64,000 bases of DNA from BOG-1155 sp963717985 (GCA_963717985.1 CAVQYC010000003.1:906594-970593); one strand, 5' to 3'. Shown: positions 8,742-17,185, counted from the first letter of the stretch. The notes: generated from the letters alone by a model not told the origin. Numbers and translations: made by a program.

Positions 8742-9191
8742 TTACTCTTCTTCTATTTCGAGCCGCACCTGGGCAACAATTCCCTTTTCGAGGCGTGCTT
8801 CAACAGTATAGGCGCCGGTCATCCTGAGGGGCTCGTCGAGCCGCAGGGCCCTTCGGTCCAGATCGAGATCAAGCGCCTTTTTCACCGCCTCTGCCAAGTC
8901 CTTCGCCGTCACCGAGCCAAAAAGCTTCCCGTCTACCCCCGCCTTTTTCTTAATGATAACAGGCGGCGCCTCTTCAAGCCGGCGTTTCACATACTCCGCG
9001 GTCTCAGCGTCCTTATCCCTTTTCCCCACGATGACCTTGGCCTGTTCCTGCACCTTCTTGATATTGCCCCGCGTCGCCGGAATGGCGAAGCCCCTCGGCA
9101 CGAGGAAGTTTCTTCCGAATCCATCCCTCACGTCATGTGCTTCGCCCCTCTTGCCGACCCCTTCCACGTCGTCGAGCAGTATGACTTTCAT
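8742..9191 (-). CDS. rplI: 50S ribosomal protein L9
   Basis: Binds 23S rRNA near the L1 stalk through its N-terminal domain. The protein (149 residues) starts MKVILLDDVEGVGKRGE and shows the GFGRNFLVPRGFA block, the long connecting helix and a C-terminal domain. A second ATG lies one codon upstream. Both are within reach of the AGGAGGAGG site, so the exact start is open by one residue. It is 12 bases after rpsR and abuts dnaB. Confidence 0.95.
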   Translation of the reverse strand: MKVILLDDVEGVGKRGEAHDVRDGFGRNFLVPRGFAIPATRGNIKKVQEQAKVIVGKRDKDAETAEYVKRRLEEAPPVIIKKKAGVDGKLFGSVTAKDLAEAVKKALDLDLDRRALRLDEPLRMTGAYTVEARLEKGIVAQVRLEIEEE

Positions 9192-9203
9192 CATCGCCTC
9201 CTC

Positions 9204-9455
9204 CTATCGCGTCGCTGTTGTGAAGGGCAAAAGGGCGATATGTCGGGCCTTCTTAATCTCTTCCCGCAGCTTTCTCTGGTGATTGGCGCACGTCCCCGTC
9301 ATCCTCCGAGGCATAATCTTCCCCCGTTCCGTCACGAAATGCTTCAGGAGCTTGGGGTCTTTATAATCTATCCTGATAGTCGCGTCCTGGCAGAACCGGC
9401 AGACCCTCTTCCTCATGTAGACGCGCTTTTTTCCTGAATCCTGCATTCTCGGCAT
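9204..9455 (-). CDS. rpsR: 30S ribosomal protein S18
   Basis: Small-subunit platform protein that pairs with S6. The 83-residue protein has the CRFCQD motif, DYKDPKLLKHFVTERGKIMPRR and the RQLR-type TGTCANHQRKL region. The start at 9455 is supported by GGAGG 5 bases upstream. ssb, which often sits between rpsF and rpsR, is not present here. Instead there is a 219-base spacer (9456-9674) with no recognisable gene. Confidence 0.95.
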   Translation of the reverse strand: MPRMQDSGKKRVYMRKRVCRFCQDATIRIDYKDPKLLKHFVTERGKIMPRRMTGTCANHQRKLREEIKKARHIALLPFTTATR

Positions 9456-9674
9456 TTACTCCTCCATCCATAAGATTTTACTGGCCTTCACTCTCCACAT
9501 ATCGCGGGGACTAAAGCGTGGTCTTGGCCAACTCTCCTGCTACCGGAACATCGGCCAAAAACCGTGTTGTCCAAGCCACATCCGGAACTGCCGCCCCTAG
9601 CTTATCGCGTCCACGCCGAAAGCCCGAAGGCTGACAGCCCAAATGGGAAAAGTGATGAGGAAGACCCTCATCCA

Positions 9675-10025
9675 CTACGCCTCACCCTCCAGCTCATCGA
9701 AAACAACCTGGTCCGGCGGCTTCTCCAGTCCTTTATCTTTCTCGTCCACCACGACAAAAAGATGCCTGAGAATGAGGTCCATCGTCCGGTAAAACTTGTC
9801 CAGCGTTACCACGGTCGATTCATCCATGCTCAAGAGCATGAAGAAGTAGTGGCCCCTGTCTTTCTTCTTGATCGGGTAGGCCAGTTTGCGCACGCCCCAG
9901 TCATCCACCTTGAGCAGCTCTGCGCCGAGCTTCTCTATGTTTGCCTGCACCCTTCGGAACAAGTCTTCCTCGTCCTCTTTCGTACAGTCGGGAGCCACTA
10001 TTAAGATGTTCTCATACCTTCTCAC
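9675..10025 (-). CDS. rpsF: 30S ribosomal protein S6
   Basis: Partner of S18 on the small-subunit platform. The 116-residue protein has the family pattern MRRYENILIV, the WGVRKLAYPIKKKDRGHYFF block near residue 50 and LDKFYRTMDLILRHLFV. The start overlaps the yajC stop by 4 bases (ATGA). It is separated from rpsR by 219 non-coding bases. Confidence 0.95.
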   Translation of the reverse strand: MRRYENILIVAPDCTKEDEEDLFRRVQANIEKLGAELLKVDDWGVRKLAYPIKKKDRGHYFFMLLSMDESTVVTLDKFYRTMDLILRHLFVVVDEKDKGLEKPPDQVVFDELEGEA

Positions 10026-10339
10026 GCCTGTTCTCCTTTCACATAATCTACTACTGCGCTCTTCGAAACCTTTACCCTCACCTTTTCGGCTATTTCCATG
10101 GTAATTGCCTCGTCCGTAATACCAGTTATTTTACCATACAACCCCCCCGAAGTGATAACTGTATCTCCCCTCTTCAGGTTTTCCATGAACGTTTTGTGCT
10201 GTTTGGCCCTTTTTTGCTGCGGTCTGATAAGAAGAAAATAGAATACCGCAAACAAGAGGATGAGCGGAAGAAATGTGTAGAGACTACCTGCCTGTCCACC
10301 GCCTCCTCCCGGACTACCCATCGCGTAGGCTAGATCCAT
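10022..10339 (-). CDS. yajC: YajC, Sec translocase accessory protein
   Basis: Single-span membrane protein of the SecDF-YajC holotranslocon. After a Gly-rich N-terminus (GSPGGGGGQAG) there is one hydrophobic helix (about 18-36). The family motif YFLLIRPQQKRAK follows, then a cytoplasmic KOW-like domain (GDTVITSGGLYGKITGI). I start at 10339 (105 residues, MDLAYAMGS), overlapping the tgt 3' end by 26 bases. secD and secF are not in the window. Confidence 0.93.
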   Translation of the reverse strand: MDLAYAMGSPGGGGGQAGSLYTFLPLILLFAVFYFLLIRPQQKRAKQHKTFMENLKRGDTVITSGGLYGKITGITDEAITMEIAEKVRVKVSKSAVVDYVKGEQA

Positions 10340-11447
10340 CTTGTGCCTCACCTCCCTCCCGTTCTGACATGAAATCTTTGTAAAACTCCTCGAACCTCCC
10401 CTCACCGATCGCAACTCTCATGCGTCCCAACAGCGTGGTGTAGAAGAAGAGATTGTGCACTGTGTTGAGATAATAGCTCGTAAGCTCCCTCGCGACAAAG
10501 AGGTGCCTGAGATAGGCCCTCGAGAAGTGCGTGCACGTGTAGCACCCGCACGCCTCGTCGATGGGCAACTGGTCCCGGCTGTACTTAGCGTGCTTGATGT
10601 TGATCCTTCCCGTTCTCGTGAAGAGGTTCCCGTTTCTGGCATGGCGTGTGGGGATTACGCAGTCGAACATGTCGATGCCTTTTTTGACCCCTTCCACGAT
10701 GTCTTCAGGAAAACCGAGACCCATGAAATACCTCGGCTTCTCCCAGGGCAACGCGCCGATCACCGTGTCCACCATCTCCCACATAACTCCCTTTGGCTCA
10801 CCAACGCTGAAGCCGCCGAGCGCGTAGCCATCGAAGTCAAGCTCCACAAGGGCGGCCGCTGAGCGGCGCCTCAAGTCGGCGTACATGCCGCCCTGGACGA
10901 TGCCGAAGAGAAGAGATGAGCCCTTTTTTGCTTCCTTGCACCTCCGCGCCCACTTTGTCGTACGCTCGACCGAGGTGCCCGTGTATTCATGGGAAGACGG
11001 ATAGGCCACGCATTCATCGAGGCACATGCAGACGTCCGCACCGATGCGCTCCTGCACCTCCACAATCCTCTCAGGACCAAGAAAATGTTTCGAGCCGTCG
11101 ATGTGCGACTGAAAGGTCACACCCTCCTCCTCTACCTTGCGCAGCACTCCAAGACTGAAGATCTGGTAGCCGCCGCTATCCGTCAATACGGCCCCGTCCC
11201 ACCCGGCAAACCTCTGGATGCCGCCCATATCCCTGACAAGTGCGTCCCCTGGTCTTAAATAGAGATGGTAGGCATTGGCCAGCACCATCTGCACACCCAT
11301 TTCTTTAAGATCCCTCTGAAGGATGCCCTTCACCGTCCCTTGCGTTCCTACAGGCATGAATACGGGCGTCTCTACGGGACCATGCCCTGTGTGAAGAACG
11401 GCGAGCCGCGCCTGACCGTCTGCGTGCGCAATAGTGAGCGCGCTCAT
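10314..11447 (-). CDS. tgt: tRNA-guanine transglycosylase
   Basis: Exchanges guanine 34 for a queuosine precursor in Asp, Asn, His and Tyr tRNAs. The 377-residue protein shows LTDSGGYQIFSLG (catalytic Asp), the second Asp region around IDMFDCVIPTRHARNGNLFT, and the zinc site CGCYTC followed by a His in RHLF. The ATG at 11447 overlaps the queA stop by 4 bases, which supports it over a longer frame that extends into queA. Confidence 0.97.
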   Translation of the reverse strand: MSALTIAHADGQARLAVLHTGHGPVETPVFMPVGTQGTVKGILQRDLKEMGVQMVLANAYHLYLRPGDALVRDMGGIQRFAGWDGAVLTDSGGYQIFSLGVLRKVEEEGVTFQSHIDGSKHFLGPERIVEVQERIGADVCMCLDECVAYPSSHEYTGTSVERTTKWARRCKEAKKGSSLLFGIVQGGMYADLRRRSAAALVELDFDGYALGGFSVGEPKGVMWEMVDTVIGALPWEKPRYFMGLGFPEDIVEGVKKGIDMFDCVIPTRHARNGNLFTRTGRINIKHAKYSRDQLPIDEACGCYTCTHFSRAYLRHLFVARELTSYYLNTVHNLFFYTTLLGRMRVAIGEGRFEEFYKDFMSEREGGEAQDGSSLRDG

Positions 11448-12466
11448 GAAATAAACATCGCATCCCCGTAACTGTAGAACCTGTATCCCAGTCCGATAGC
11501 CTCCCGGTAGGCCGTCTCTATTCTCTCTTTCCCGGCGAACGCGCATACGAGCAGAAGCGGCGTCGATCTGGGGAGGTGGAAATTGGTGATGAGGGCGTCA
11601 ACCACCTGGAATCTATAGCCGGGATAGATGAAAAGATCCGTGTAACCGGCAGGTGCCGCCCCGTTCTCCCCTGCCCGGACTGTCTCCAGGGTCCTCACCG
11701 TGCTCGTGCCCACGGCGATGACCCTGCCGCCATCTTCCTTTGTCTTTCTCACTGCTTCGAGGGAGCCCGGCGACAGAGAGTAGCGCTCCCGGTGCATCTC
11801 GTGTCCTTCCACATGCGCGCTCTTGATGAGGAAAAAGGTTCCGATGCCGATATTAAGCGTGATCCTGACAATGCCGACACCCATATCTCCGATCCGGCAC
11901 ATCAGGTCTTCGTCGAAGTGGAGGCCCGCGGTCGGGGCCGCGATAGACCCTTCCTCCCGCGCATAAACGGTCTGATATCGCTCGTCATCATCGGACTCTG
12001 TGCCGTTTTTCGCCCGCTTGATATAGTGGGGAAGGGGCATTCTTCCGTGGCGGGCTATAAAGGCCGCGCCATCGATCTCTTCCGGAAACTCGACCGTCCA
12101 GTGAAGAGGGGCTGCACGGAGTGTGAGGGACGTCCCATTCACGGATACCCGCGCCTCGGCTGACCCCTTTTTGAGACCGGTCGCGAGGCAGGACCATCGC
12201 CTCCCGTCGATCTTTTCCGTCAGCAGGATATCGACACGACCGCCCGTCTCCTTCACCCCTGCGAGCCGCGCAGGGATCACCTTCGTATCGTTAACCACGA
12301 TCAGGTCGCCTCCACGCAAGTAAGCGGTTATGTCCTTGAAACAGCTGTGCTCGACGCGCCCGTCCGGCCGGTTGAGAACAAGGAGACGGGATGAAGCCCG
12401 CTCCTCTTGCGGATGTTGCGCGATCAGTCCCCCCGGTAATGAATAGTCAAACTCTTCGGTCCTCAT
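11444..12466 (-). CDS. queA: S-adenosylmethionine:tRNA ribosyltransferase-isomerase
   Basis: Adds the cyclopentene-diol precursor to tRNA in queuosine synthesis, using SAM as the ribosyl donor. The 340-residue protein starts MRTEEFDYSLPGGLIAQHP. It contains VVNDTKVIPARL, SIAAPTAGLHF and FITNFHLPRSTPLLLV-like blocks typical of QueA. It is coupled to tgt by ATGA overlap, so the two queuosine steps are encoded together. Confidence 0.97.
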   Translation of the reverse strand: MRTEEFDYSLPGGLIAQHPQEERASSRLLVLNRPDGRVEHSCFKDITAYLRGGDLIVVNDTKVIPARLAGVKETGGRVDILLTEKIDGRRWSCLATGLKKGSAEARVSVNGTSLTLRAAPLHWTVEFPEEIDGAAFIARHGRMPLPHYIKRAKNGTESDDDERYQTVYAREEGSIAAPTAGLHFDEDLMCRIGDMGVGIVRITLNIGIGTFFLIKSAHVEGHEMHRERYSLSPGSLEAVRKTKEDGGRVIAVGTSTVRTLETVRAGENGAAPAGYTDLFIYPGYRFQVVDALITNFHLPRSTPLLLVCAFAGKERIETAYREAIGLGYRFYSYGDAMFIS

Positions 12467-12497
12467 AGCGATAAAATCTTCTCAACCCTCCAAAGTG

Positions 12498-12526
12498 TTG
12501 ACTTGGCGCGTCGAATCCATTATTAT
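12498..12526 (+). promoter_or_regulatory. Sigma-70 promoter for tRNA-Gly
   Basis: TTGACT (12498-12503) and TATTAT (12521-12526) are separated by 17 bases. The predicted start is only a few bases before the tRNA 5' end. It lies in the gap between queA and the tRNA gene. Confidence 0.8.
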
Positions 12527-12536
12527 TTTTCCAGAG

Positions 12537-12609
12537 GCGGGCATAACTCAGTTGGTAGAGTGCAAGCTTCCCAAGCTTGATGTCGCGGGTTCGAGCCCCG
12601 TTGCCCGCT
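12537..12609 (+). tRNA. tRNA-Gly (anticodon CCC)
   Basis: The acceptor stem GCGGGCA pairs with TGCCCGC. The D-loop is CAGTTGGTAGAG, the anticodon stem CAAGC/GCTTG closes loop TTCCCAA (anticodon CCC), and the T-loop is GTTCGAGCC. CCA is not encoded. It has its own promoter. Confidence 0.93.
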
Positions 12610-12620
12610 CTATTTTGTTT

Positions 12621-12974
12621 TTAGTTTTTTTCGCCACGTTCAAGCTCTCTCACCCGCAGTTCAAGGAGTGCGCACTTTTGCGCCAAATCCTTGTTCATCT
12701 CCTTTATTTTCGATATGGCAATCGAGTAGTGCATGAGAACCGCGATCACGAAAGAAAACACAATCGTGAGCATGGCCGTAATATAATATAGTCCCGTTAC
12801 CTTGCTTAAGACATTTATCGAACCGGGCCAAAGGCTGAGGATGGCGACGATCGAGGACGTGAAAAGCCAAAGAATGGCGTACTCCTCTCTCAGGTGCCTC
12901 TTTCGAATGAATTCGAAGGTTGCCACAAAAAAGATGATGCCGATTATGCCGATGTAGAGGCGGATATGCAGCAT
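12621..12974 (-). CDS. DUF2304 family membrane protein
   Basis: Small membrane protein of 117 residues with three hydrophobic helices (about 4-20, 34-52 and 64-88). A Lys/Glu-rich, probably coiled-coil tail (MNKDLAQKCALLELRVRELE) follows. The pattern RKRHLREEYAILWLF is characteristic of DUF2304 proteins, which usually sit next to family 2 glycosyltransferases. Here it is 15 bases after such a gene. It probably assists a membrane glycosylation step. The exact role is unknown. Confidence 0.8.
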   Translation of the reverse strand: MLHIRLYIGIIGIIFFVATFEFIRKRHLREEYAILWLFTSSIVAILSLWPGSINVLSKVTGLYYITAMLTIVFSFVIAVLMHYSIAISKIKEMNKDLAQKCALLELRVRELERGEKN

Positions 12975-12989
12975 CTGTACGCTCTCTCC

Positions 12990-13685
12990 CTAGAATTCCC
13001 TGAACAAATCTATCAGCATTGCAAGGAGCACTTTTATCATGTAATAGACCGCACGAATCGGCGTTATGGACGATATTCCGTGCTCCCTGTAGTTCATCTC
13101 AACGGCGACCTCGGTCACTTTGAAGCCCTTTATATAGGCGATGAGCAACGATTCCGGTTCCGGGTAATCCTGAGGATAACAACTCGCAAAAAACTCCATG
13201 GCAGGCATCGAAAGCGCACGGAACCCGCTCGTGGTATCCCTGAGGCTCACCCCCATGGTAATTTTCAGGAAGAGAGCTATGACCCTGATTCCCAGAGCCC
13301 TCATGAAGGGTACTTTATAAGTGCCGCCGAGGAAGCGCGAGCCGACCACCATATCGAGCCCGTTATCAAACAAAGGCTCAATGAGTTTCGGGATTTCCTG
13401 AGGCGGGTGCTGCCCGTCTCCATCTACCTGCACACAGGCGTCAAACCCGGATGCCAGGGCGTACTTCAAACCTGTTTGGACGGCGCCTCCGATTCCCAGA
13501 TTGACGGGCAGCTCAACTACCGTTGCCCCTTCAGCTTCCGCATTTCTGGTGGTATTATCCCGGGAGCGATCGTTGATCACAATCACCTCGTACCCGTCAC
13601 CGAGCCCCTTCACCCCTTTGACGACGCTTCCGATTGTCTTTTCCTCATTGTAGGCCGGTATGAGTACCGCGATGCGTCTGTCCAT
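12990..13685 (-). CDS. Glycosyltransferase family 2 (dolichol-phosphate mannosyltransferase-like)
   Basis: Inverting GT-A transferase that probably moves a sugar from a nucleotide donor to a polyprenyl phosphate. The 231-residue protein has AVLIPAYNEEKTIGSVV at the N-terminus, VINDRSRDNTT and the metal-binding VQVDGDGQHPPQEIP near residue 90. RFLGGTYKVP and RDTTSGFRALS follow. There is no clear C-terminal membrane span, so the neighbouring DUF2304 protein may provide membrane attachment (inference). Confidence 0.88.
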   Translation of the reverse strand: MDRRIAVLIPAYNEEKTIGSVVKGVKGLGDGYEVIVINDRSRDNTTRNAEAEGATVVELPVNLGIGGAVQTGLKYALASGFDACVQVDGDGQHPPQEIPKLIEPLFDNGLDMVVGSRFLGGTYKVPFMRALGIRVIALFLKITMGVSLRDTTSGFRALSMPAMEFFASCYPQDYPEPESLLIAYIKGFKVTEVAVEMNYREHGISSITPIRAVYYMIKVLLAMLIDLFREF

Positions 13686-13695
13686 TACTGCAAAA

Positions 13696-13766
13696 CTGGG
13701 GGACTAGGATTCGAACCTAGATAGCAAGATCCAGAGTCTTGAGTCCTGCCGTTAGACGATCCCCCA
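13696..13766 (-). tRNA. tRNA-Gln (anticodon CTG)
   Basis: On the minus strand, the acceptor stem TGGGGGA pairs with TCCCCCA and the discriminator is G. The D-arm has TCTAACGGCAGGA. Stem CAAGA/TCTTG closes loop CTCTGGA (anticodon CTG). The T-loop is GTTCGAATC. CCA is not encoded. It lies between rplQ and the glycosyltransferase. Confidence 0.93.
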
Positions 13767-13781
13767 TTGGTTCTCACAATC

Positions 13782-14255
13782 TTATGCCTGCTTATAGCTC
13801 TTCTCCTGCTTTTTCCGGTCAGGCCGGTCCGCTTTCTTTTCCTTGGCCGCCTTGGCTTTGGCTTCCTTTTTTTGTTCCTTCTCCTGCTCCGGCCGCTCCT
13901 TCTTCTGGGTCAGCTCGATAAGCGCCATGGGCGCGGCATCGCCTTTTCTGGGCCCGAGCTTGAGCACCCTCGTGTAGCCGCCGTTGATCTCGGTGTATCT
14001 CGCGCCGATGTCAGAAAAAAGCTTCTTCACCGCTTCCTTATCTCGCAAGGTAGCGAAGGCAAGGCGCACCGCATGGGCGCTATTGCTCTTCGCGAGGCTG
14101 ATGAGCCTTTCCGCCACACCCCGCAGCTCCATTGCTTTGGGGTTGGTCGTCTTGATGCTCTCATGATGAAAAAGGGCGGCGGCCAGATTACGAAAAAGCG
14201 CCTTCCTGTGGCTAGATGTCCTATTCAGTTTCCTGCCTGCTTTCAAATGTCTCAT
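13782..14255 (-). CDS. rplQ: 50S ribosomal protein L17
   Basis: Large-subunit protein near the exit tunnel, last gene of the ribosomal block. The core MRHLKAGRKLNRTSSHRKAL through GGYTRVLKLGPRKGDAAPMALIEL is normal. A Lys/Glu-rich tail of about 35 residues (QKKERPEQEKEQKKEAKAKA onward) extends the C-terminus. The start is set at 14255 because an upstream frame extension lies inside rpoA. It is 10 bases after rpoA. Confidence 0.95.
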   Translation of the reverse strand: MRHLKAGRKLNRTSSHRKALFRNLAAALFHHESIKTTNPKAMELRGVAERLISLAKSNSAHAVRLAFATLRDKEAVKKLFSDIGARYTEINGGYTRVLKLGPRKGDAAPMALIELTQKKERPEQEKEQKKEAKAKAAKEKKADRPDRKKQEKSYKQA

Positions 14256-14265
14256 GATACACCCT

Positions 14266-15297
14266 CTATGCTTGGTCTTTCCTTCTTTGCGCCATCCTGT
14301 CAAGATCCTCCCTGGGCGGGAAGTTATCCAGTTTAATGCCGAGCTTGAGGCCCATGCATGCAAGGATCTCTTTTATCTCGTTGAGTGACTTTCTTCCGAA
14401 ATTCTTAGTCATCAGTATCTCTTGCTCGGTCTTCTGGACAAGCTCGCCTATGTACTTTATGTCGGCATTCTTCAGACAATTGGCGCTCCTGACCGAGAGC
14501 TCGAGCTCATCGACGTTCCGGTAAAGATTGTCGTTAAACTCCTGCCTTTCACCCTCTTTCAAGTCGCCCGCTTCCAGGTCCACCGGCTCTTCGAAGTTTA
14601 TAAAAATGCGCATCTGTTCCCTGATAATCTTCGCCGCGTAGGAGAGCGCGTCGAGGGCGCTGATGCTGCCGTCCGTCAATATGTCCATAGTCAGCTTGTC
14701 GTAGTCGGTCCTGAAGCCGACCCGCGCCGGGCTCACATTGTAGCTCACCCTTTTCACCGGAGAAAATATGGCATCTATAGGCGTTGTCCCGATAGGCTCT
14801 TCCTCTTCCCGGTTTCTTTCGGCGGGCACGTAGCCTCTGCCCACTCTCGCCTTCATCTCCATGTAGAGTCTCGCCTCATTACTCAAGGTCGCGATGTGGT
14901 GCTCGGGGTTGATGACCTCCACGCCGCCGTCCTGGGTGATGTCTCCAGCCTTTACCACGCCTTCACCCCGCGCATCTATCTTCAGGATTCTCGGCCGGTC
15001 ATCCTCGATCCTGAGTACCACCTTTTTCAGATTGAGAATGATCTCGGTTACATCTTCCTTAACGCCTCTGACCGTCGAGAATTCGTGATCTACACCGTCG
15101 ATCTTGACAGAAGTAATGGCAGCGCCCATTATCGAGGAAAGGAGCACCCTTCTGAGTGAATTGCCTACGGTGATGCCGTAGCCGCGCTCAAAAGGCTCCG
15201 CAGAAAACCGGACATAGTATACGGAGCATGTCTCTCTTTCTATGTCAATCTTGCCGGGCTTAATAAGTTCCTGCCAATTTTTTTCGAACATATACAT
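14266..15297 (-). CDS. rpoA: RNA polymerase alpha subunit
   Basis: Assembles RNA polymerase and contacts activators and UP elements. The 343-residue protein has the N-terminal dimerisation domain (FAEPFERGYGITVGNSLRRVLLSS near residue 35, GVKEDVTEIILNLK) and the C-terminal domain with LELSVRSANCLKNADIKYIG and NFGRKSLNEIKE. AGGAGGAG precedes the ATG at 15297. It is 25 bases after rpsD, the classical alpha operon order. Confidence 0.97.
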   Translation of the reverse strand: MYMFEKNWQELIKPGKIDIERETCSVYYVRFSAEPFERGYGITVGNSLRRVLLSSIMGAAITSVKIDGVDHEFSTVRGVKEDVTEIILNLKKVVLRIEDDRPRILKIDARGEGVVKAGDITQDGGVEVINPEHHIATLSNEARLYMEMKARVGRGYVPAERNREEEEPIGTTPIDAIFSPVKRVSYNVSPARVGFRTDYDKLTMDILTDGSISALDALSYAAKIIREQMRIFINFEEPVDLEAGDLKEGERQEFNDNLYRNVDELELSVRSANCLKNADIKYIGELVQKTEQEILMTKNFGRKSLNEIKEILACMGLKLGIKLDNFPPREDLDRMAQRRKDQA

Positions 15298-15322
15298 GGC
15301 TCCTCCTTCAGGGGGAAAGAAA

Positions 15323-15943
15323 CTAACGGGAGTAATACTCTACGATGAGCTGCTCCTTTATGGGGATTGAGATATCCTCCCTTGTCGGCAAAAGCTTGAC
15401 CCTGCCCGTCATCGCTTCCTTCTCCAACTCCAGCCAGGAGGGAAGCCCCCTGCGCACCACGGATTCCAGGGCATCCTTCACAGAAGGAAGGTCCTTGTGC
15501 CGGATCGCGATTTCATCCCCTTCTTTCACGAGATATGACGCGATGTCCACTGTCTTGCCGTTCACCGTGACGTGGGTATGGGAGACGAGCTGCCGAGCTT
15601 CTTTCCTCGAGACAGCAAGACCCAGGCGGTATACCATGTTGTCGAGTCGTCTTTCCAGAAACACAAGCAGGTTGGTGCCCGTGACACCTTTCGCCTTCTC
15701 GGCCATGGCGAAACACCGCTTGAACTGGTTTTCGCTAAGGCCGTACATTCTCTTCACCTTCTGTTTCTCACGGAGGCGAATACCGTACTCCGTCACCTTT
15801 CTCCTTGTCTCCACATGGACGCCCGGCGGATAGTTCCTCTTCTCCACCCCGCACTTCTCCGTATAGCACTTCTCCCCTTTTTCAAAGAGCTTCATGCCTT
15901 CTCTTCGGCATATCTTGCAGACAGGTCCTGTGTATCTCGACAA
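15323..15943 (-). CDS. rpsD: 30S ribosomal protein S4
   Basis: Primary 16S rRNA binder and small-subunit assembly initiator. The 206-residue protein begins MSRYTGPVCKICRREGMKLF and has Cys residues at its N-terminus (CKIC, then CYTEKCG) that may bind zinc. The S4 RNA-binding domain RRLDNMVYRLGLAVSRKEARQ and HTHVTVNGK follow. Confidence 0.97.
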   Translation of the reverse strand: MSRYTGPVCKICRREGMKLFEKGEKCYTEKCGVEKRNYPPGVHVETRRKVTEYGIRLREKQKVKRMYGLSENQFKRCFAMAEKAKGVTGTNLLVFLERRLDNMVYRLGLAVSRKEARQLVSHTHVTVNGKTVDIASYLVKEGDEIAIRHKDLPSVKDALESVVRRGLPSWLELEKEAMTGRVKLLPTREDISIPIKEQLIVEYYSR

Positions 15944-15952
15944 TTTCTCCTC

Positions 15953-16342
15953 CTAGACTCTTCTTCTTTTTGGCGGCCTGCACCCGTTATGGGGTATAGG
16001 AGTCACATCTTTTATCAGATGGATCTTCAAACCGGCGCTCTGGATTGCGCGCAGTGCAGCCTCCCTACCGGCCCCCGGACCCTTTATAAAGACGTCCACC
16101 GTCCTCATGCCCTGCTCAATGGCCTTCTTTGCCGCATTTTCGGCTGCAAGCTGTGCGGCAAAGGGCGTGCTTTTCCTGGAGCCCTTAAAACCGGCTATGC
16201 CTCCGCTCGACCACGAAATCACGTTTCCCTGGGGGTCCGCTATGGTAATGATCGTATTGTTGAAGCTCGACTGTATATGCACTTCTCCGATAGGAATATT
16301 CCTCTTTACCTTCTTTTTGCCGGTCTTTCGCACCTTCGCCAT
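15953..16342 (-). CDS. rpsK: 30S ribosomal protein S11
   Basis: Platform protein contacting 16S rRNA near the E site. The 129-residue protein has a Lys-rich start, then HIQSSFNNTIITIADPQGNV and the conserved KGPGAGREAALRAIQ. The C-terminus HNGCRPPKRRRV is typical. It sits between rpsM and rpsD with 9-base spacers. Confidence 0.97.
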   Translation of the reverse strand: MAKVRKTGKKKVKRNIPIGEVHIQSSFNNTIITIADPQGNVISWSSGGIAGFKGSRKSTPFAAQLAAENAAKKAIEQGMRTVDVFIKGPGAGREAALRAIQSAGLKIHLIKDVTPIPHNGCRPPKRRRV

Positions 16343-16351
16343 TTCGCCCCC

Positions 16352-16720
16352 TTACTTCTTTCTCTTCATAGATGTCTTGCGCGGTCCTTTTCTCGTCCTC
16401 GAATTCGTTCTCGTCCTCTGACCGCGCACCGGCAAACCCCTCCTGTGCCTCAGGCCCCGATAGCAACCTATATCCATAAGTCGCTTTATATTTATGTTGT
16501 TCTCTTTGCGCAGGTCGCCTTCTATCTTGTGGTCCTGCTCGATAATATCCCTGATCTTCGCAACCTCTTCCTCGCTGAGCGTGTTTGTCCGCTTGTTCGG
16601 ATCGATGCCGGCCTGCGAAAGTATCCGGTTCGATAAGGACCTGCCGATCCCGTAGAGGTAGGTAAGCGCAATCTCTACCCGCTTCTCTCTCGGGATATCA
16701 ACACCAGCAATTCGTGCCAC
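16352..16720 (-). CDS. rpsM: 30S ribosomal protein S13
   Basis: Head protein that forms bridges with the large subunit and contacts P-site tRNA. The 122-residue protein starts MARIAGVDIPREKRVEIALTY and contains GIGRSLSNRIL and CYRGLRHRRGLPVRGQRTR, with a basic tail (KGPRKTSMKRKK). It is 10 bases after rpmJ. Confidence 0.97.
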   Translation of the reverse strand: MARIAGVDIPREKRVEIALTYLYGIGRSLSNRILSQAGIDPNKRTNTLSEEEVAKIRDIIEQDHKIEGDLRKENNINIKRLMDIGCYRGLRHRRGLPVRGQRTRTNSRTRKGPRKTSMKRKK

Positions 16721-16730
16721 TATGACCTCC

Positions 16731-16844
16731 TTAACCCTGTCTCTGTTTATGCTTAGGGTTTTCGCATATAACCCTTATTATCCCTTTTCTCTTGATGATC
16801 TTGCACTTATCACACCTTTTCTGCACTGAAGGCCGCACCTTCAT
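16731..16844 (-). CDS. rpmJ: 50S ribosomal protein L36
   Basis: A 37-residue zinc protein read directly from the minus strand: MKVRPSVQKRCDKC, then a basic stretch, then VICENPKHKQRQG. The Cys-x2-Cys...Cys-x4-His set is the zinc-type (C+) L36. The stop is TAA at 16733-16731. It lies between infA and rpsM. The 116-base space towards infA holds a palindromic repeat. Confidence 0.93.
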   Translation of the reverse strand: MKVRPSVQKRCDKCKIIKRKGIIRVICENPKHKQRQG

Positions 16845-16867
16845 GGAACACCTCCTGCAATTATTGG

Positions 16868-16945
16868 GACACCCGCAAGCGGGTACCCGGTCGCCCCCTC
16901 CATGAGCAAGCTCATCGGGGCACCCACGAAGTGGGTCGTTCCCCT
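16868..16945. repeat. Palindromic repeat copy R1
   Basis: Three successive short palindromes: ACCCGC-AA-GCGGGT (16871-16884), ATGAGC-AA-GCTCAT (16902-16915) and ACCCAC-GAA-GTGGGT (16922-16936). The second and third recur, with changes, in copy R2 at 25146-25197. It occupies nearly all of the rpmJ-infA gap. Confidence 0.8.
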
Positions 16946-16960
16946 CATTTCGACAATGCC

Positions 16961-17179
16961 CTACTTTGCCCTGTAGATTATCCTGCCTCTCGTCAGATCG
17001 TAAGGCGAGAGCTCGACGATGACCTTATCACCGGGCAAAATCTTTATATAGTTCATACGCATCTTCCCGGACACGTGGGCGAGCACCCTGTGTCCGTTCG
17101 GCAGTTCCACCCTGAACATGGCGTTCGGCAACGGCTCCACTACCGTCCCCTCTACCTCTATCCCTTCACCCTTAGGCAT
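16961..17179 (-). CDS. infA: Translation initiation factor IF-1
   Basis: Binds the A site of the 30S subunit during initiation. The 72-residue OB-fold protein has EGTVVEPLPNAMFRVELPNGHRVLAHVSGKMRMNYI (split here by description) and ends YDLTRGRIIYRAK. It is 6 bases after map. Confidence 0.96.
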   Translation of the reverse strand: MPKGEGIEVEGTVVEPLPNAMFRVELPNGHRVLAHVSGKMRMNYIKILPGDKVIVELSPYDLTRGRIIYRAK

Positions 17180-17185
17180 ACAACC

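Noticed and set aside
7896..9437. 513-codon open frame on the plus strand
   Set aside because: It lies opposite dnaB, rplI and rpsR. The proteins on the minus strand are clear family members, so this is a composition effect.
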